Positions 25,271 through 34,485 of a DNA stretch of 52,044 bases are shown here, one piece after another. The DNA lies in NCBI GenBank assembly GCA_964472785.1, contig CAYYMH010000027.1, forward strand, positions 1 through 52,044. Direction: 5' to 3'. The notes beneath the pieces are model-generated. The model saw only the letters and a program-made list of their open reading frames with translations, made no database searches and was not told the DNA's origin. The translations under genes and the position numbers were made by a program. The first letter of the stretch is position 1, and the number at the start of each line of letters is the position of its first letter. This DNA is from CAYYMH01 sp964472785 (GTDB lineage Bacteria > Zhuqueibacterota > Zhuqueibacteria > Thermofontimicrobiales > Thermofontimicrobiaceae).

Positions 25271-26201
25271 AGTAATCTTTATTATTAAATACTTGCTGTT
25301 GGTTTTGCTGCTGAGTTCGAGTGCGTTCGGTAGAAGTAACTTTCTGAACACTGGAGAATGGGAGCGAATGACACACTTTCCCTTCACCCTGTACTTTCAG
25401 GAAACCGATTCAAAAAACGCTGAAAATATTTTAAATACACTAAACGAAAATTATCCGATTTTATCTCAACAGTTGGGGATTGAGTTACAGGATACGGTTT
25501 TCATTTTTATCTCGCCCACGAAAAAAAGTTTTAGACAATTTGTTGGTAAAACATTTCCAGAATGGAGCGATGGTGTCGCCTCGCCGTCGCGAAACTCGAT
25601 TATCCTGAAATCACCCCGACTCCAGCCAGACTATCCGGATAACAGCAAAATTGTCATCCACGAACTAACGCACATTTTGGTCGATAAAATCACCAAAGGC
25701 ACCCCCATTCCACGCTGGTTGAACGAAGGACTTTCGGTTTATTATTCCGGTGAGAAGGGATTCGCTTCCAGTTCGCTGGTATCCAAAGCGCTAATTTCAA
25801 AATCTGTTATACCGTTGAGCGACATCGACCGGGTTTTACGGTTTCATCTGGAAAAAGCACAGTTGGCGTACCAGGAAAGCTACCTGGCTGTACGTTATCT
25901 GTTCAATGAATACGGCGAAGCAGAGGTGCGCGAAATCCTGAATCTGGTTGGCAATGGATTGAATCTGAACGATGCATTCATCCGGGTCATCGACACTGAT
26001 CTCTGGGAATTTGAAACCGAATGGCTGGAACATATAAAAAAGAAATATCGCTGGCAATTCCTGATGGATTTTGACACCTATCTTTGGATATTGATGGGGT
26101 TGTTATTTTTGTTAGGGTTTGCGCTAATGAGAATGAGAAACAGACGGAAAATTCAGCAATGGGAAGAAGAGGAAGAAGACGAAAATCCGGAATACTGGTA
26201 A
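25254..26201 (+). CDS. Membrane-anchored gluzincin metallopeptidase (peptidase MA-like)
   Basis: This encodes 315 residues from the ATG at 25254, which opens a good signal sequence (KKFAKVIFIIKYLLLVLLL, ending near AFG); the frame is open further upstream but that part lies within the previous gene. H136-E-L-T-H140 is the zinc motif and E158 in WLNEG the third ligand, as in the peptidase MA family. A TM segment near 268-290 and a short basic-then-acidic tail place the catalytic domain in the periplasm. It overlaps both neighbours. It may process or release envelope proteins; target unknown. Confidence 0.8.
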   Translation: MKKFAKVIFIIKYLLLVLLLSSSAFGRSNFLNTGEWERMTHFPFTLYFQETDSKNAENILNTLNENYPILSQQLGIELQDTVFIFISPTKKSFRQFVGKTFPEWSDGVASPSRNSIILKSPRLQPDYPDNSKIVIHELTHILVDKITKGTPIPRWLNEGLSVYYSGEKGFASSSLVSKALISKSVIPLSDIDRVLRFHLEKAQLAYQESYLAVRYLFNEYGEAEVREILNLVGNGLNLNDAFIRVIDTDLWEFETEWLEHIKKKYRWQFLMDFDTYLWILMGLLFLLGFALMRMRNRRKIQQWEEEEEDENPEYW

Positions 26202-27097
26202 GGTACAGACTGGAATACTGGCTCACGCGATTGGTAGGTATTTTGGCTAAAGGCATGTCGCTGAAAGTCACTTATTTTATCGGCGACCGAATCGGCGATC
26301 TGTTTTTCTATCTGCTGCGCATCCGCCGCGATGTCGCCTTTAACAATTTGAAACATGCATTCGGACACGAAAAATCCGAACAGGAATTGACCGAAATTCT
26401 CCACCGAAACTACTGCCACTTCGGACGGATGCTGCTGGAATTTGCCCGCTTTCAGGTGCTCGATCCCCAAAATATTCTGCAAGAAACTCAACTTGAAAAT
26501 AAGGAAATTTTAGAAAATGCGCTGGCGAAAAATAAGGGCGTGCTGGTGCTGTCCGGGCATTTTGGCAATTGGGAATATTTGGCAGCCACTGTAGCGCAGA
26601 TCGGACCACCGCTTTACGCTGTGTTCAAAGCTCAGAAAAACCTGCTTGTTGACGACCTGATTAAACAGCAGCGCATGAAGTTGGGATTGCGCCCGCTGGC
26701 GGTTAAAGGCGGCGCTGCCCGCGGTATCATCGCTGCGCTCAGGAAAAAGGCAAAAGTACTGATTGTATTTGATCAGGATGCCGGCGGTAAAGGTCGATTT
26801 GTCAACTTTCTGGGCAGACCTGCCTCAACCGCTGACGGACCGGCGCGCATCGCAATCAAGCACAACATCCCCACCGTGTTTGCCATCAGTATCCGCACCA
26901 AACGACAGGGCATCAAAATCATTTTAGAGGGCTTCCCTTCACCGGATCAGTTTTCCGGTGACGACGCGGGAATCGAGAAATTTATCGAGACCTACAATCA
27001 GCGGCTGGAAAGCTACATTCGCCAGTACCCGGAACAGTGGTTTTGGATGCACCGGCGATGGTTGACGTGGGAACGGCATGTGGCTTCGAAAAGTTGA
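26159..27097 (+). CDS. LpxL/HtrB-like lysophospholipid (lipid A) acyltransferase
   Basis: This encodes 312 residues from the ATG at 26159, inside the 3' end of the protease gene (43-bp overlap); no good ribosome site is seen, so translational coupling is likely and the exact start is uncertain. The family motif LSGHFGNWEYLA (H-x4-E, near residue 132) is present, followed by FDQDAGGKGRFVNFLGRPAST, with the GPARIAIKHNIPTV stretch and the C-terminal QYPEQWFWMHRRW typical of LpxL/LpxM enzymes. It would add a secondary acyl chain to a lipid A-type acceptor at the inner membrane. The next gene encodes an MsbA-like exporter. Confidence 0.88.
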   Translation: MGRRGRRRKSGILVRYRLEYWLTRLVGILAKGMSLKVTYFIGDRIGDLFFYLLRIRRDVAFNNLKHAFGHEKSEQELTEILHRNYCHFGRMLLEFARFQVLDPQNILQETQLENKEILENALAKNKGVLVLSGHFGNWEYLAATVAQIGPPLYAVFKAQKNLLVDDLIKQQRMKLGLRPLAVKGGAARGIIAALRKKAKVLIVFDQDAGGKGRFVNFLGRPASTADGPARIAIKHNIPTVFAISIRTKRQGIKIILEGFPSPDQFSGDDAGIEKFIETYNQRLESYIRQYPEQWFWMHRRWLTWERHVASKS

Positions 27098-27113
27098 TGT
27101 TATCAATTGTACC

Positions 27114-27128
27114 CCACTTCAGAAGTGG
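27114..27128. repeat. Short perfect hairpin after the acyltransferase gene
   Basis: CCACTTC-A-GAAGTGG, seven-base arms around one base, 17 bases past the stop codon. No T-run follows, so it is not a classical terminator. Confidence 0.45.
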
Positions 27129-27262
27129 AGCACACTAAAACCAGAACGAAAGTTGAGTCCACTTGATAATTCTGTAAAAAGCAACAAACTTTCCTCCAAT
27201 CCTCATTTAATCCTTGTATATTTACCTCAAATTTGTTAAATTAGCTGCCGAAATCAAATATT

Positions 27263-27318
27263 GCCGCGAAGACTCGAAGGCAAAAAGATGACAGCTTTTT
27301 TCTTGGAGCCTTGGTGGC
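27263..27318. repeat. Imperfect inverted repeat before the ABC exporter gene
   Basis: The arm GCCGCGAAGACTCGAAGGC (from 27263) pairs with an arm ending CTTGGTGGC at 27318. It resembles the CCACAGAGA-type repeats in design. The TATATT at 27217-27222 has no -35 partner at 17 bp. Confidence 0.5.
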
Positions 27319-27361
27319 AAAACAATCATGACCGAATCTGATTTAAGGAAATAAAAGCATC

Positions 27362-29272
27362 GTGAAAAACCTGATTCGCATTTACAAAATCATGCTTCAT
27401 TACTGGGGCTATTTAGTGGCAGGACTGATTTTTATGTTCATATTTGCCCTTTTCAGCGGCGTCAGTATCACCATGGTAATTCCGCTGTTTGATTACGTAT
27501 TCACCCCCAGAGAAACCACGCCCACTATTTACAAGGTCTCTGAATTTTTCAATACGCTGGGAGATAAGTTGGATCAGGTTATGGAACAGACCGGCAGTAT
27601 TTTTGATCTGGTGCGTAAAGAATCCCGCGAACCACTCGCTCAGGGGTTATCAGATTTACTTTCGAAAACCGACCCCTGGCTGTTGCTGATGATCATCTGC
27701 GTTACGTTTCTGAGCCTGGTAGTATTAAAAAATATTTTCTTCTTTCTCAATAAAGTATCGTTCGCCAATTTACGCGGAAAAACAATTTTGGACATCCGCA
27801 ACACGATTTTTGAAACCTATTTACATCAGTCACTAAAGTTTTTCAACATCAACAAACCCGGTGATTCGTTGGTTCGGTTAGTCAATGATGTCAATATCGT
27901 CAGCGAAATGTTCGTCAATCAGATGTTCAATCTGGTCAGAGATTTCATTTTGATGTTGGTTTATGCCAGCATTGCCATTTCCGTCAATGCTAATTTCTTT
28001 TTGTTGAGTCTGGTCATTTTACCGCTTTTCAGTTTGGTGATTACATGGTTAGGAAAGAAGATAAAAAAATACGCCAGACGCATCCAATCCAAATTTTCCG
28101 ATATGTTTTCCAACATCGAAGAAGTGTTGAACAGCATGAAAATCGTGCAAGCGTTTTCACGGGAGAATTATGAACTGGATAAATTTAAAAAAATTAACTG
28201 GAAGTATTTTCTGTTTTGGCGAAAATCCATTATTTACGCTGGCTTAAATGTACCTTTGGGCGAATTGCACGGTACGGCAACCGCAATCTTGGTCATTCTG
28301 ATTGGTGGCAAGCTCGTGCTTCAACCGGAAAGTGGTTTCACCTCCGGTGAATTTCTGCTTTTTCTGTTCGCTATTTTTTCCATGCTCCATCCTATGAAAA
28401 CATTGACTAAGGCTTACGCTGACATCCGCCGGGCGCAGGTCTCCCTGGATCGAATCTTTTACATTTTAAATTTAGAAACCGGAATCAGGAACACAGACAA
28501 TCCCATTCCCAAAGACAACTTTACCAGTGACATTACACTGAAAAATGTCAATTTCGGTTATAATACTGAAGCCGATGTTTTGCGCAGCATCAATCTCGAA
28601 ATTAAAAAAGGCGAAAAAGTAGCATTTGTTGGCAGCAGCGGCGCCGGGAAAACCACGTTGGTGAATCTGCTGCCTCGAATGTACGATATCAACTCCGGGG
28701 AAATCCTGATTGATGGGGTAAACATTAAGCAGATCGATTTGAAAGATTTACGCCGACTTTTCGGAACGGTGACCCAGGAATCCATTCTGTTCAGTGAGAC
28801 GATCGCCAACAATATCCGCTACGGCAGTCTGAATAGCGTCTCTGATGAACAGATCAGAAAAGCGGCAAAAATCGCCAATGCCGATGAGTTTATTGAACAA
28901 ATGCCAAATCAATATAATGAACTGCTGCATCAGCGGGGTTCCAATTTATCCGGTGGCCAGCAGCAGCGGTTGTGTATTGCCCGCGCTATTGTGGACGATC
29001 CGCCGATTCTGATTTTCGACGAAGCGACCAGCGCTTTGGACACCGAAGCAGAACAAAAAGTACAGCGTGCCATAAATCAGGCGACAAAAAACAGAACCGT
29101 ACTGGTCATTGCGCACCGTTTGTCCACTGTACTGTCAGCGAATAAAATTGTTGTGATGGATCGCGGTAAAATTATCGACACCGGAAATCATCAGGAATTA
29201 ATGCAAAGGTGTCCACGGTATCAAACACTTTACAATTTGCAATTTGACAATTCAGAAGCAGAGGACGTTTAA
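27362..29272 (+). CDS. MsbA-like ABC exporter (fused membrane and ATPase domains)
   Basis: This encodes 636 residues from a GTG at 27362 with AAGGA ahead. Residues about 1-350 contain six membrane segments, with a larger than usual loop between the first two (about 45-110). The ATPase domain has Walker A GSSGAGKTT near 424, signature LSGGQQQR near 530, Walker B ILIFDEATSALD near 550, and the H-loop IAHRLST. As a half-transporter it would dimerise. Its neighbours (LpxL-like acyltransferase upstream, glycosyltransferases downstream with no gap) point to export of a lipid A-type or oligosaccharide lipid. It is the likely first gene of the surface-glycan cluster. Confidence 0.9.
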   Translation: MKNLIRIYKIMLHYWGYLVAGLIFMFIFALFSGVSITMVIPLFDYVFTPRETTPTIYKVSEFFNTLGDKLDQVMEQTGSIFDLVRKESREPLAQGLSDLLSKTDPWLLLMIICVTFLSLVVLKNIFFFLNKVSFANLRGKTILDIRNTIFETYLHQSLKFFNINKPGDSLVRLVNDVNIVSEMFVNQMFNLVRDFILMLVYASIAISVNANFFLLSLVILPLFSLVITWLGKKIKKYARRIQSKFSDMFSNIEEVLNSMKIVQAFSRENYELDKFKKINWKYFLFWRKSIIYAGLNVPLGELHGTATAILVILIGGKLVLQPESGFTSGEFLLFLFAIFSMLHPMKTLTKAYADIRRAQVSLDRIFYILNLETGIRNTDNPIPKDNFTSDITLKNVNFGYNTEADVLRSINLEIKKGEKVAFVGSSGAGKTTLVNLLPRMYDINSGEILIDGVNIKQIDLKDLRRLFGTVTQESILFSETIANNIRYGSLNSVSDEQIRKAAKIANADEFIEQMPNQYNELLHQRGSNLSGGQQQRLCIARAIVDDPPILIFDEATSALDTEAEQKVQRAINQATKNRTVLVIAHRLSTVLSANKIVVMDRGKIIDTGNHQELMQRCPRYQTLYNLQFDNSEAEDV

Positions 29273-30220
29273 ATGAAAATCAGCGGTTTTTCTTTCGGAA
29301 AAAATGCGACAAAGCTTTATTACCCAATTGCAGAGGCGGTTAAATCGATATTGCCAATTGTTGATGAATTTATAATTGCTGTTGGCAAGGGAGATGAAGA
29401 CGACATGACAAGAGAGCGGCTCGTTGCCATTAAGGATCCAAAAATCAAAATAATTGATACGGTCTGGGAAGAGAAATATTTTAAAAAAGGTATTATCAAC
29501 TCCATCCAAACAGATATTGCAAAAGCGGCCTGCTCCGGAGATTGGCTCTTTTATTTACAAGCGGATGAAGTTGTTCATGAAAAAGATCTTCCCACGATCA
29601 AAGCACGTTGTGAAGAATTGCACAAAAATGAAGAAGTTGAAGGGCTGTTATTTAAATACTTACATTTCTGGGGTGATTACCACCATTTTCACAAGAGTCA
29701 CGGATGGTATCCTTTTGAAATTAGAATTATCCGTAACCGCCCGGATATTCATTCCTATCAAAGCGCCCAATCTTTTCGATCATTCTCATATTATGATAAT
29801 CCACGCCAGGAAGATGGTACACGCAAGTTAAAGGTCGCCTCAATTGATGCCCACATTTACCATTACGGCTGGGTTCGTCCGCCCCATCTCATGCAAACAA
29901 AAAATCGCGCGTTTCACAGTATTCACTGGGGTCCCAAAAAAGCGAAAGACCATTACGATAAAGCCCCAACCGAATTTGACTATGGTCCGTTGGATCGGTT
30001 GGAAAAATTTACCGGAACTCATCCAAAAGTCATGGAAGACATGATTAGCCGCATGAATTGGAAAGACAAGTTACAATACACAGGCAAACCAAATCGATTT
30101 CGTGCTAAAAATAAACATGAACGATTCAAATACCGATTTTTAAGTTTTCTTGAAAAAACCTTTGTTCACGGGAAACAAATTGGTGGTTTTAAGAATTATA
30201 TTTTACTTAAACACATCTAA
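29273..30220 (+). CDS. GT2-like (GT-A fold) glycosyltransferase
   Basis: This 315-residue protein starts directly after the stop of the ABC exporter gene. The N-terminal part reads like a GT-A glycosyltransferase: VDEFIIAVGKGDEDDMT, then WLFYLQADEVVHEKDL, where QADEVV supplies the metal-binding acidic pair in the place of DxD. The C-terminal half is rich in His, Tyr and aromatic residues (YLHFWGDYHHFHKSHGWYP). No membrane segment is visible. Likely adds a sugar to a lipid-linked or core oligosaccharide; donor unknown. Base composition turns AT-rich at its end. Confidence 0.72.
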   Translation: MKISGFSFGKNATKLYYPIAEAVKSILPIVDEFIIAVGKGDEDDMTRERLVAIKDPKIKIIDTVWEEKYFKKGIINSIQTDIAKAACSGDWLFYLQADEVVHEKDLPTIKARCEELHKNEEVEGLLFKYLHFWGDYHHFHKSHGWYPFEIRIIRNRPDIHSYQSAQSFRSFSYYDNPRQEDGTRKLKVASIDAHIYHYGWVRPPHLMQTKNRAFHSIHWGPKKAKDHYDKAPTEFDYGPLDRLEKFTGTHPKVMEDMISRMNWKDKLQYTGKPNRFRAKNKHERFKYRFLSFLEKTFVHGKQIGGFKNYILLKHI

Positions 30221-30345
30221 TATAGTCATCACAAATTGGTTTTGAGATTTCTCATTTGAATCTTCTCTTTTTTAGAATTGACTTAGATGAGTTCTTAAAA
30301 CAAAATTATCTTAAATCTACTTTCATATTAGTATCGGGTTTTGAT

Positions 30346-31041
30346 ATGGACAATGACCGAATAAATATCTGGGCTAAAAAGCAACCAGCAAAATTTAAAA
30401 AAATGTATATCACAGAAATGTTGCGCTATAAACAATTACTACAAATGTTACCAAAAAACATCAACAAAATTATCGATGTGGGTTGTGGCAAAGGATTTAT
30501 GGCTTATCTGTTAGCGCAAAAGAAAATTGAAATAACTGCAGTAGACATTTCAAAAGAATCGTTAGCAAGTTTTGAAAAAATTGCAGAAAAATATAATATC
30601 AAACAAATTTGTACTGACTTTTTTACATTAAATCAAAATAATTTTGACCTCGTGCTATCACAGGAAATGATCGAGCATATTGAAGATTATCAAGCTGCGT
30701 TGAATAAATTATCATCTTTTGTGCATGATGGCGGATATGGATTGTTTAGTGTGCCTTACAAAGAAAATTTACAGGCAAAAATGATTTTCTGTCCTGATAC
30801 CGGAAAATATGTTCACAGAAATGGTCATCTTCATAGTTTTACAGAAGAAAAATTTGTAAATAGCATTAAGAATGCCGGGTTTAAAATTTTGGATGTTAAA
30901 TTAATTACTAACAAACGATCAATAAAATGGCTTGCAAATTTACATCTGCCGGCCAATAAAGTTACCATCTACTTAGATAAGATTTTTAATTTTCTTTTTT
31001 CATACAAAGCCACGTTTATTGCTGTATTAGCGCGGAAGTAA
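30346..31041 (+). CDS. SAM-dependent class I methyltransferase
   Basis: This encodes 231 residues from the ATG at 30346; a TTG at 30256 would add 30 residues that do not resemble the family. Motif I is IIDVGCGKGFM, with the following ITAVDIS acidic residue for SAM. LVLSQEMIEHIEDY is the region after motif III, and GYGLFSVPY follows. The fold matches UbiE/Methyltransf_11-like enzymes. Within a glycan cluster, methylation of a sugar or lipid carrier is plausible. The region is markedly AT-rich compared with neighbours, as are the next two genes, suggesting recent acquisition. Confidence 0.8.
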   Translation: MDNDRINIWAKKQPAKFKKMYITEMLRYKQLLQMLPKNINKIIDVGCGKGFMAYLLAQKKIEITAVDISKESLASFEKIAEKYNIKQICTDFFTLNQNNFDLVLSQEMIEHIEDYQAALNKLSSFVHDGGYGLFSVPYKENLQAKMIFCPDTGKYVHRNGHLHSFTEEKFVNSIKNAGFKILDVKLITNKRSIKWLANLHLPANKVTIYLDKIFNFLFSYKATFIAVLARK

Positions 31042-31048
31042 AATCACT

Positions 31049-32230
31049 ATGAATCGAATCTGTCACATTATCTTTGAACATCGTATTTTTGATGGACGTA
31101 TTTTTTTCAAAGAAGCTATTTCATTGGCACAAAACGGCTTTGAAGTCATTATTCTGGCTCCGACAATCGATAAAAAGTCATTGGGATTAAAAAAAGAGGC
31201 GCCTTTATCCGAAAATAAAACTTATGAATCACAAGGAATAAAATTTCACACATATTTTTACAACAAGAAATTACCAAAGCAACTCAATATCAGACAATAT
31301 TTTTGTAAACAGGACTTGTTGAAAAAACTAAAACAAATTGATGCTGATGTTTATCACTTTCATGAAGATGGTTTGACTATGGAAATTGCTGCTCAATTGA
31401 AAGAGATATTGCCAGGGAAAAAAATAGTTTTTGATTTTCACGAATTTTTTATTCATAGTTACAGGGAAAAAAAGAGAAAAATAAATCGAATTAATGAATA
31501 CATTAAGCTGGAAAATAAAATCGTAAAACAGGCTGATTTGATTATTACTGTTACCGATTTTATAAGCGCTTATTATAAAACATTGTGCCAATGCCCCATA
31601 ATCTCACTTTATAATTGTCAGTCAGAAAAAATTTTCCCAACATCAAAAGAGAATATTGTTGATGATGGAATATTTTGGATCGTTCATGAAGGCAGAATGC
31701 TATTCGACAGAGGATTGAAATTAATAATTGAAGTCGCTCGTAAACTTGATCATCCAAATATTAAATTTTTAATAATTGGAAATCTTGCAAAAGCTGAAGA
31801 ACGGTATTTTCAAAATACAACTTCACAATATCAAATTCAAGATAAATTTCATATTACCGGATTTCTTCCCTATCAGGAAGTACCATTATGGTTAAAAAAA
31901 GGGAAAGTCGGATTGACATTTATGTTGTCCGATAATGCTAAAACAACTATCTCAAATAAATTTTTTAACTACATTAGATTCGGGATTCCAATTTTGTCAT
32001 TGCATCATCCCATCATCGATGATATTATTGCAGAATATGAAGTAGGATATGTGTTTGACAAAAACGAAGCAAAAGAAATAGCAATACAAATTAAAGAATT
32101 ATACGATAATCAAAAATTATGGTCTAAATTAAAAACGAATGCAGAAAAAGCATTTAAAACAACTTTCAATTGGAAAAATATGGAACAACGATTAATATCA
32201 GCTTATTATTCAATTTTGGAATCAAAATAA
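31049..32230 (+). CDS. GT4-like (GT-B) glycosyltransferase
   Basis: The 393 residues start with RICHIIFEHRIFDGRIFFKEA and include VYHFHEDGL and IVFDFHEFF, typical of the N-terminal GT-B domain. The C-terminal domain has IFWIVHEGRMLFDRGL, FLIIGNL, FHITGFLPYQEVP, and the nucleotide-sugar-binding region around TISNKFFNYIRFGIPIL in place of the usual E-x7-E. AT-rich codon use. It probably transfers a hexose to the growing glycan. It abuts the next gene exactly. Confidence 0.8.
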   Translation: MNRICHIIFEHRIFDGRIFFKEAISLAQNGFEVIILAPTIDKKSLGLKKEAPLSENKTYESQGIKFHTYFYNKKLPKQLNIRQYFCKQDLLKKLKQIDADVYHFHEDGLTMEIAAQLKEILPGKKIVFDFHEFFIHSYREKKRKINRINEYIKLENKIVKQADLIITVTDFISAYYKTLCQCPIISLYNCQSEKIFPTSKENIVDDGIFWIVHEGRMLFDRGLKLIIEVARKLDHPNIKFLIIGNLAKAEERYFQNTTSQYQIQDKFHITGFLPYQEVPLWLKKGKVGLTFMLSDNAKTTISNKFFNYIRFGIPILSLHHPIIDDIIAEYEVGYVFDKNEAKEIAIQIKELYDNQKLWSKLKTNAEKAFKTTFNWKNMEQRLISAYYSILESK

Positions 32231-33385
32231 ATGAAGATAAAATATTTTCACCAGGGACTATGGCCTGGTGATTCACCATCAGTAACATTTGTAACCTTTA
32301 ACGCCTTGGGATTTTTTAGAAATAATATTGATTTCGAATTAATTATCACCAGAAATTCAAATGAAACTGTCCAAAAAACACTAAAAAAAAGATTTGCGAT
32401 CAAAGAAGATCTACCCATCCACCTTTTAAATGTCGGTTGGTTAAAGAGGAAACATCCTGTAGTGTATTTTTTTGCTATCTCATACCTTTATAAAAATAAA
32501 TTTGATGTATTAATTACAAGAAACCTCAGCTTTTTACCTTATGCATTAATTCTTAAAAAGTTCAAAAATTTTAAGCTGATATTTGAATCCCATGACTTTT
32601 ACACCGATCTAAAATTGCGGAATAATATCAAAGAAAAACCACGTTTTAAACAGATGAAGCAGGAACGAAAGTATATCCCTAAAGTTGACGCTGTTATATG
32701 TGTTTCGGAAATGCAGAAACAATATTATTTAAAATATTATCCTCAAAAAAAATTTCTCACAGCAATTACCGGCATCAAAACACATGTTAACCATCAACCG
32801 AAAACGCATTTTTCATACAATATTGGTTATATTGGCGCTCTTGATTTACGAGACTACGATTTGGATTTTTTGTTACAGGCTTTCTCTAAAGTAAATAATA
32901 AAAAAATTAATTTTATAATCGCCGGTGTAAAGAACGACAGGGAATATAAAAAAATAGAAAATTTAGTTAACCGATACAAATTAAGTAGCCGGGTTGCCAT
33001 TAAACCCTGGATGTCACCAAAACAAGTTGAATTATTAAAATCAGAAATTGATATTGGTTGCGCGCCGATGATCAAAAATGCTCGAAATAAAATATGCTCT
33101 CCCCTGAAAGTTTTGGAATATCTTTCGGCAGGTATTCCGGTACTTGCTACGAACCTGGAAGGTATTGAATATATCATCAAAAACGGAAAAAATGGTTTTA
33201 CGATAGAAAATGATCCACACAAATGGGCAGCGTCAATAGATCAATTATATTCAAATTTTGATTTTTATAAAAAACTTTCAGTCAATTGTTTGGAAACTGG
33301 CCATTTTTTTTCGTGGGAGAAACGAGCCAGGACGATCAAACTCTTTTTGGAAAAAGAATTTAAATTTAAAGAAAATAATAAATGA
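32231..33385 (+). CDS. GT4-like (GT-B) glycosyltransferase
   Basis: The protein has 384 residues. The N-terminus (KIKYFHQGLWPGDSPSVTF) begins a GT-B domain; LIFESHDFYTDLK, VDAVICVSEMQK and the C-terminal NIGYIGALDLRDYDLDFLL, FIIAGV and SPLKVLEYLSAGIPVLATN are family landmarks; the E in the KVLEYLSAG stretch is the donor-binding residue. Starts directly at the end of the previous gene and overlaps the next by four bases (ATGA), so translation is coupled. Strongly AT-rich, consistent with transfer of the block. Confidence 0.85.
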   Translation: MKIKYFHQGLWPGDSPSVTFVTFNALGFFRNNIDFELIITRNSNETVQKTLKKRFAIKEDLPIHLLNVGWLKRKHPVVYFFAISYLYKNKFDVLITRNLSFLPYALILKKFKNFKLIFESHDFYTDLKLRNNIKEKPRFKQMKQERKYIPKVDAVICVSEMQKQYYLKYYPQKKFLTAITGIKTHVNHQPKTHFSYNIGYIGALDLRDYDLDFLLQAFSKVNNKKINFIIAGVKNDREYKKIENLVNRYKLSSRVAIKPWMSPKQVELLKSEIDIGCAPMIKNARNKICSPLKVLEYLSAGIPVLATNLEGIEYIIKNGKNGFTIENDPHKWAASIDQLYSNFDFYKKLSVNCLETGHFFSWEKRARTIKLFLEKEFKFKENNK

Positions 33386-34485
33386 AGACAAATCTAAAAA
33401 TTCTTCACATCGATACAGGTAAAGGCTGGCGTGGCGGACAACAGCAGGCAATATATTTACACGAAGAGCTGATTTCAAAGGGTATTGGGACAGCGCTGGT
33501 TTGTCAGCCCGGGTCGGAATTAGAACGCTACTGTGAAATTAAACAGTTACCCTACTACCCAATTCGGATGCGCAATGAGCTTGATTTTATCTCCGGTTTT
33601 AAAATCGCGCGATTATGTAAAAAGAAACAATATAACATTTTACATCTGCACACAGCACATGCGCTTGCCATTGGACTCTGGGCGAAAATGTTTCATCCGA
33701 AGCTTAAGTTAATTGCCGTCCGGCGGGTTGATTTCCACATTAAAAAAAACTGGTTCAGCCAATTCAAATATAATTCAGCTTTAACGGACAAAATTGTCTG
33801 CATTTCCAATGCCATAAAGCAGGTTCTTTTATCTGATGGCATTCCGGAGGACAAACTCATCACCATCCACAGCGGTGTTGATTTACACAAATTTGACTCA
33901 GTTGAACCTGATAAAAAATTAAAAAGGAACTTGGGAATCGAAGCGGATCACATCATTGTGGGCACGGTGGCTGCGATCGTGGGACACAAAGATTATCCCA
34001 CGTTGCTCAGAGCGGCGGAACGGGTGATTCAGGAGACGGATAACGTCACATTTTGTGCTGTTGGCGACGGCGATAAGAAAAAGGAAGTTCACAAGCTCGC
34101 CCAGAATTTGGATTTGAAAAATCGGTTCAAATTTCTGGGCTATCGGAAAGATATCGGTGCCCTGCTGAAAAGTTTTGATATTTTCGTCCTCGCTTCAAAT
34201 GAAGAGGGGTTTGGCACTTCCTTGCTTGACGCCCAGGCAGTCGGTCTTCCGGTGATTGGCACCAAAGCCGGTGGTATTCCTGAGGCGATTCAGCACGAGC
34301 ACAATGGGTTTTTGGTTCCGATCGCCAATGACAAATTATTAGCAGACACGATATTGGAATTAGTGAACAACCCAGAAAAGCGCACACAATTTGGCAGTGC
34401 CGGGAAACAATTTGTCAGGCAGTTCAGTATAGAAAAGACTTGTGAAAAAAACATCGAACTCTATGAAAAGATCATCAATTCATAA
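33382..34485 (+). CDS. GT4 family glycosyltransferase
   Basis: This 367-residue protein is a standard GT4 enzyme. HIDTGKGWRGGQQQAIYL is the N-terminal Gly-rich loop; the C-terminal domain includes TIHSGVDLHKF, GTVAAIVGHKDYPTLL, FLGYRKDIGALL and ASNEEGFGTSLLDAQAVGLPVI, where EEGFG...D is the E-x7-E type motif with Asp in second place. It overlaps its upstream neighbour by ATGA. Composition returns toward the window average here. Role: hexose or heptose transfer to a surface glycan, donor unknown. Confidence 0.87.
   Translation: MKTNLKILHIDTGKGWRGGQQQAIYLHEELISKGIGTALVCQPGSELERYCEIKQLPYYPIRMRNELDFISGFKIARLCKKKQYNILHLHTAHALAIGLWAKMFHPKLKLIAVRRVDFHIKKNWFSQFKYNSALTDKIVCISNAIKQVLLSDGIPEDKLITIHSGVDLHKFDSVEPDKKLKRNLGIEADHIIVGTVAAIVGHKDYPTLLRAAERVIQETDNVTFCAVGDGDKKKEVHKLAQNLDLKNRFKFLGYRKDIGALLKSFDIFVLASNEEGFGTSLLDAQAVGLPVIGTKAGGIPEAIQHEHNGFLVPIANDKLLADTILELVNNPEKRTQFGSAGKQFVRQFSIEKTCEKNIELYEKIINS

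Noticed and set aside
27194..27222. TATATT at 27217 as promoter of the ABC exporter gene
   Set aside because: The bases 17 bp upstream read CTCCAA, which has no resemblance to a -35 box.
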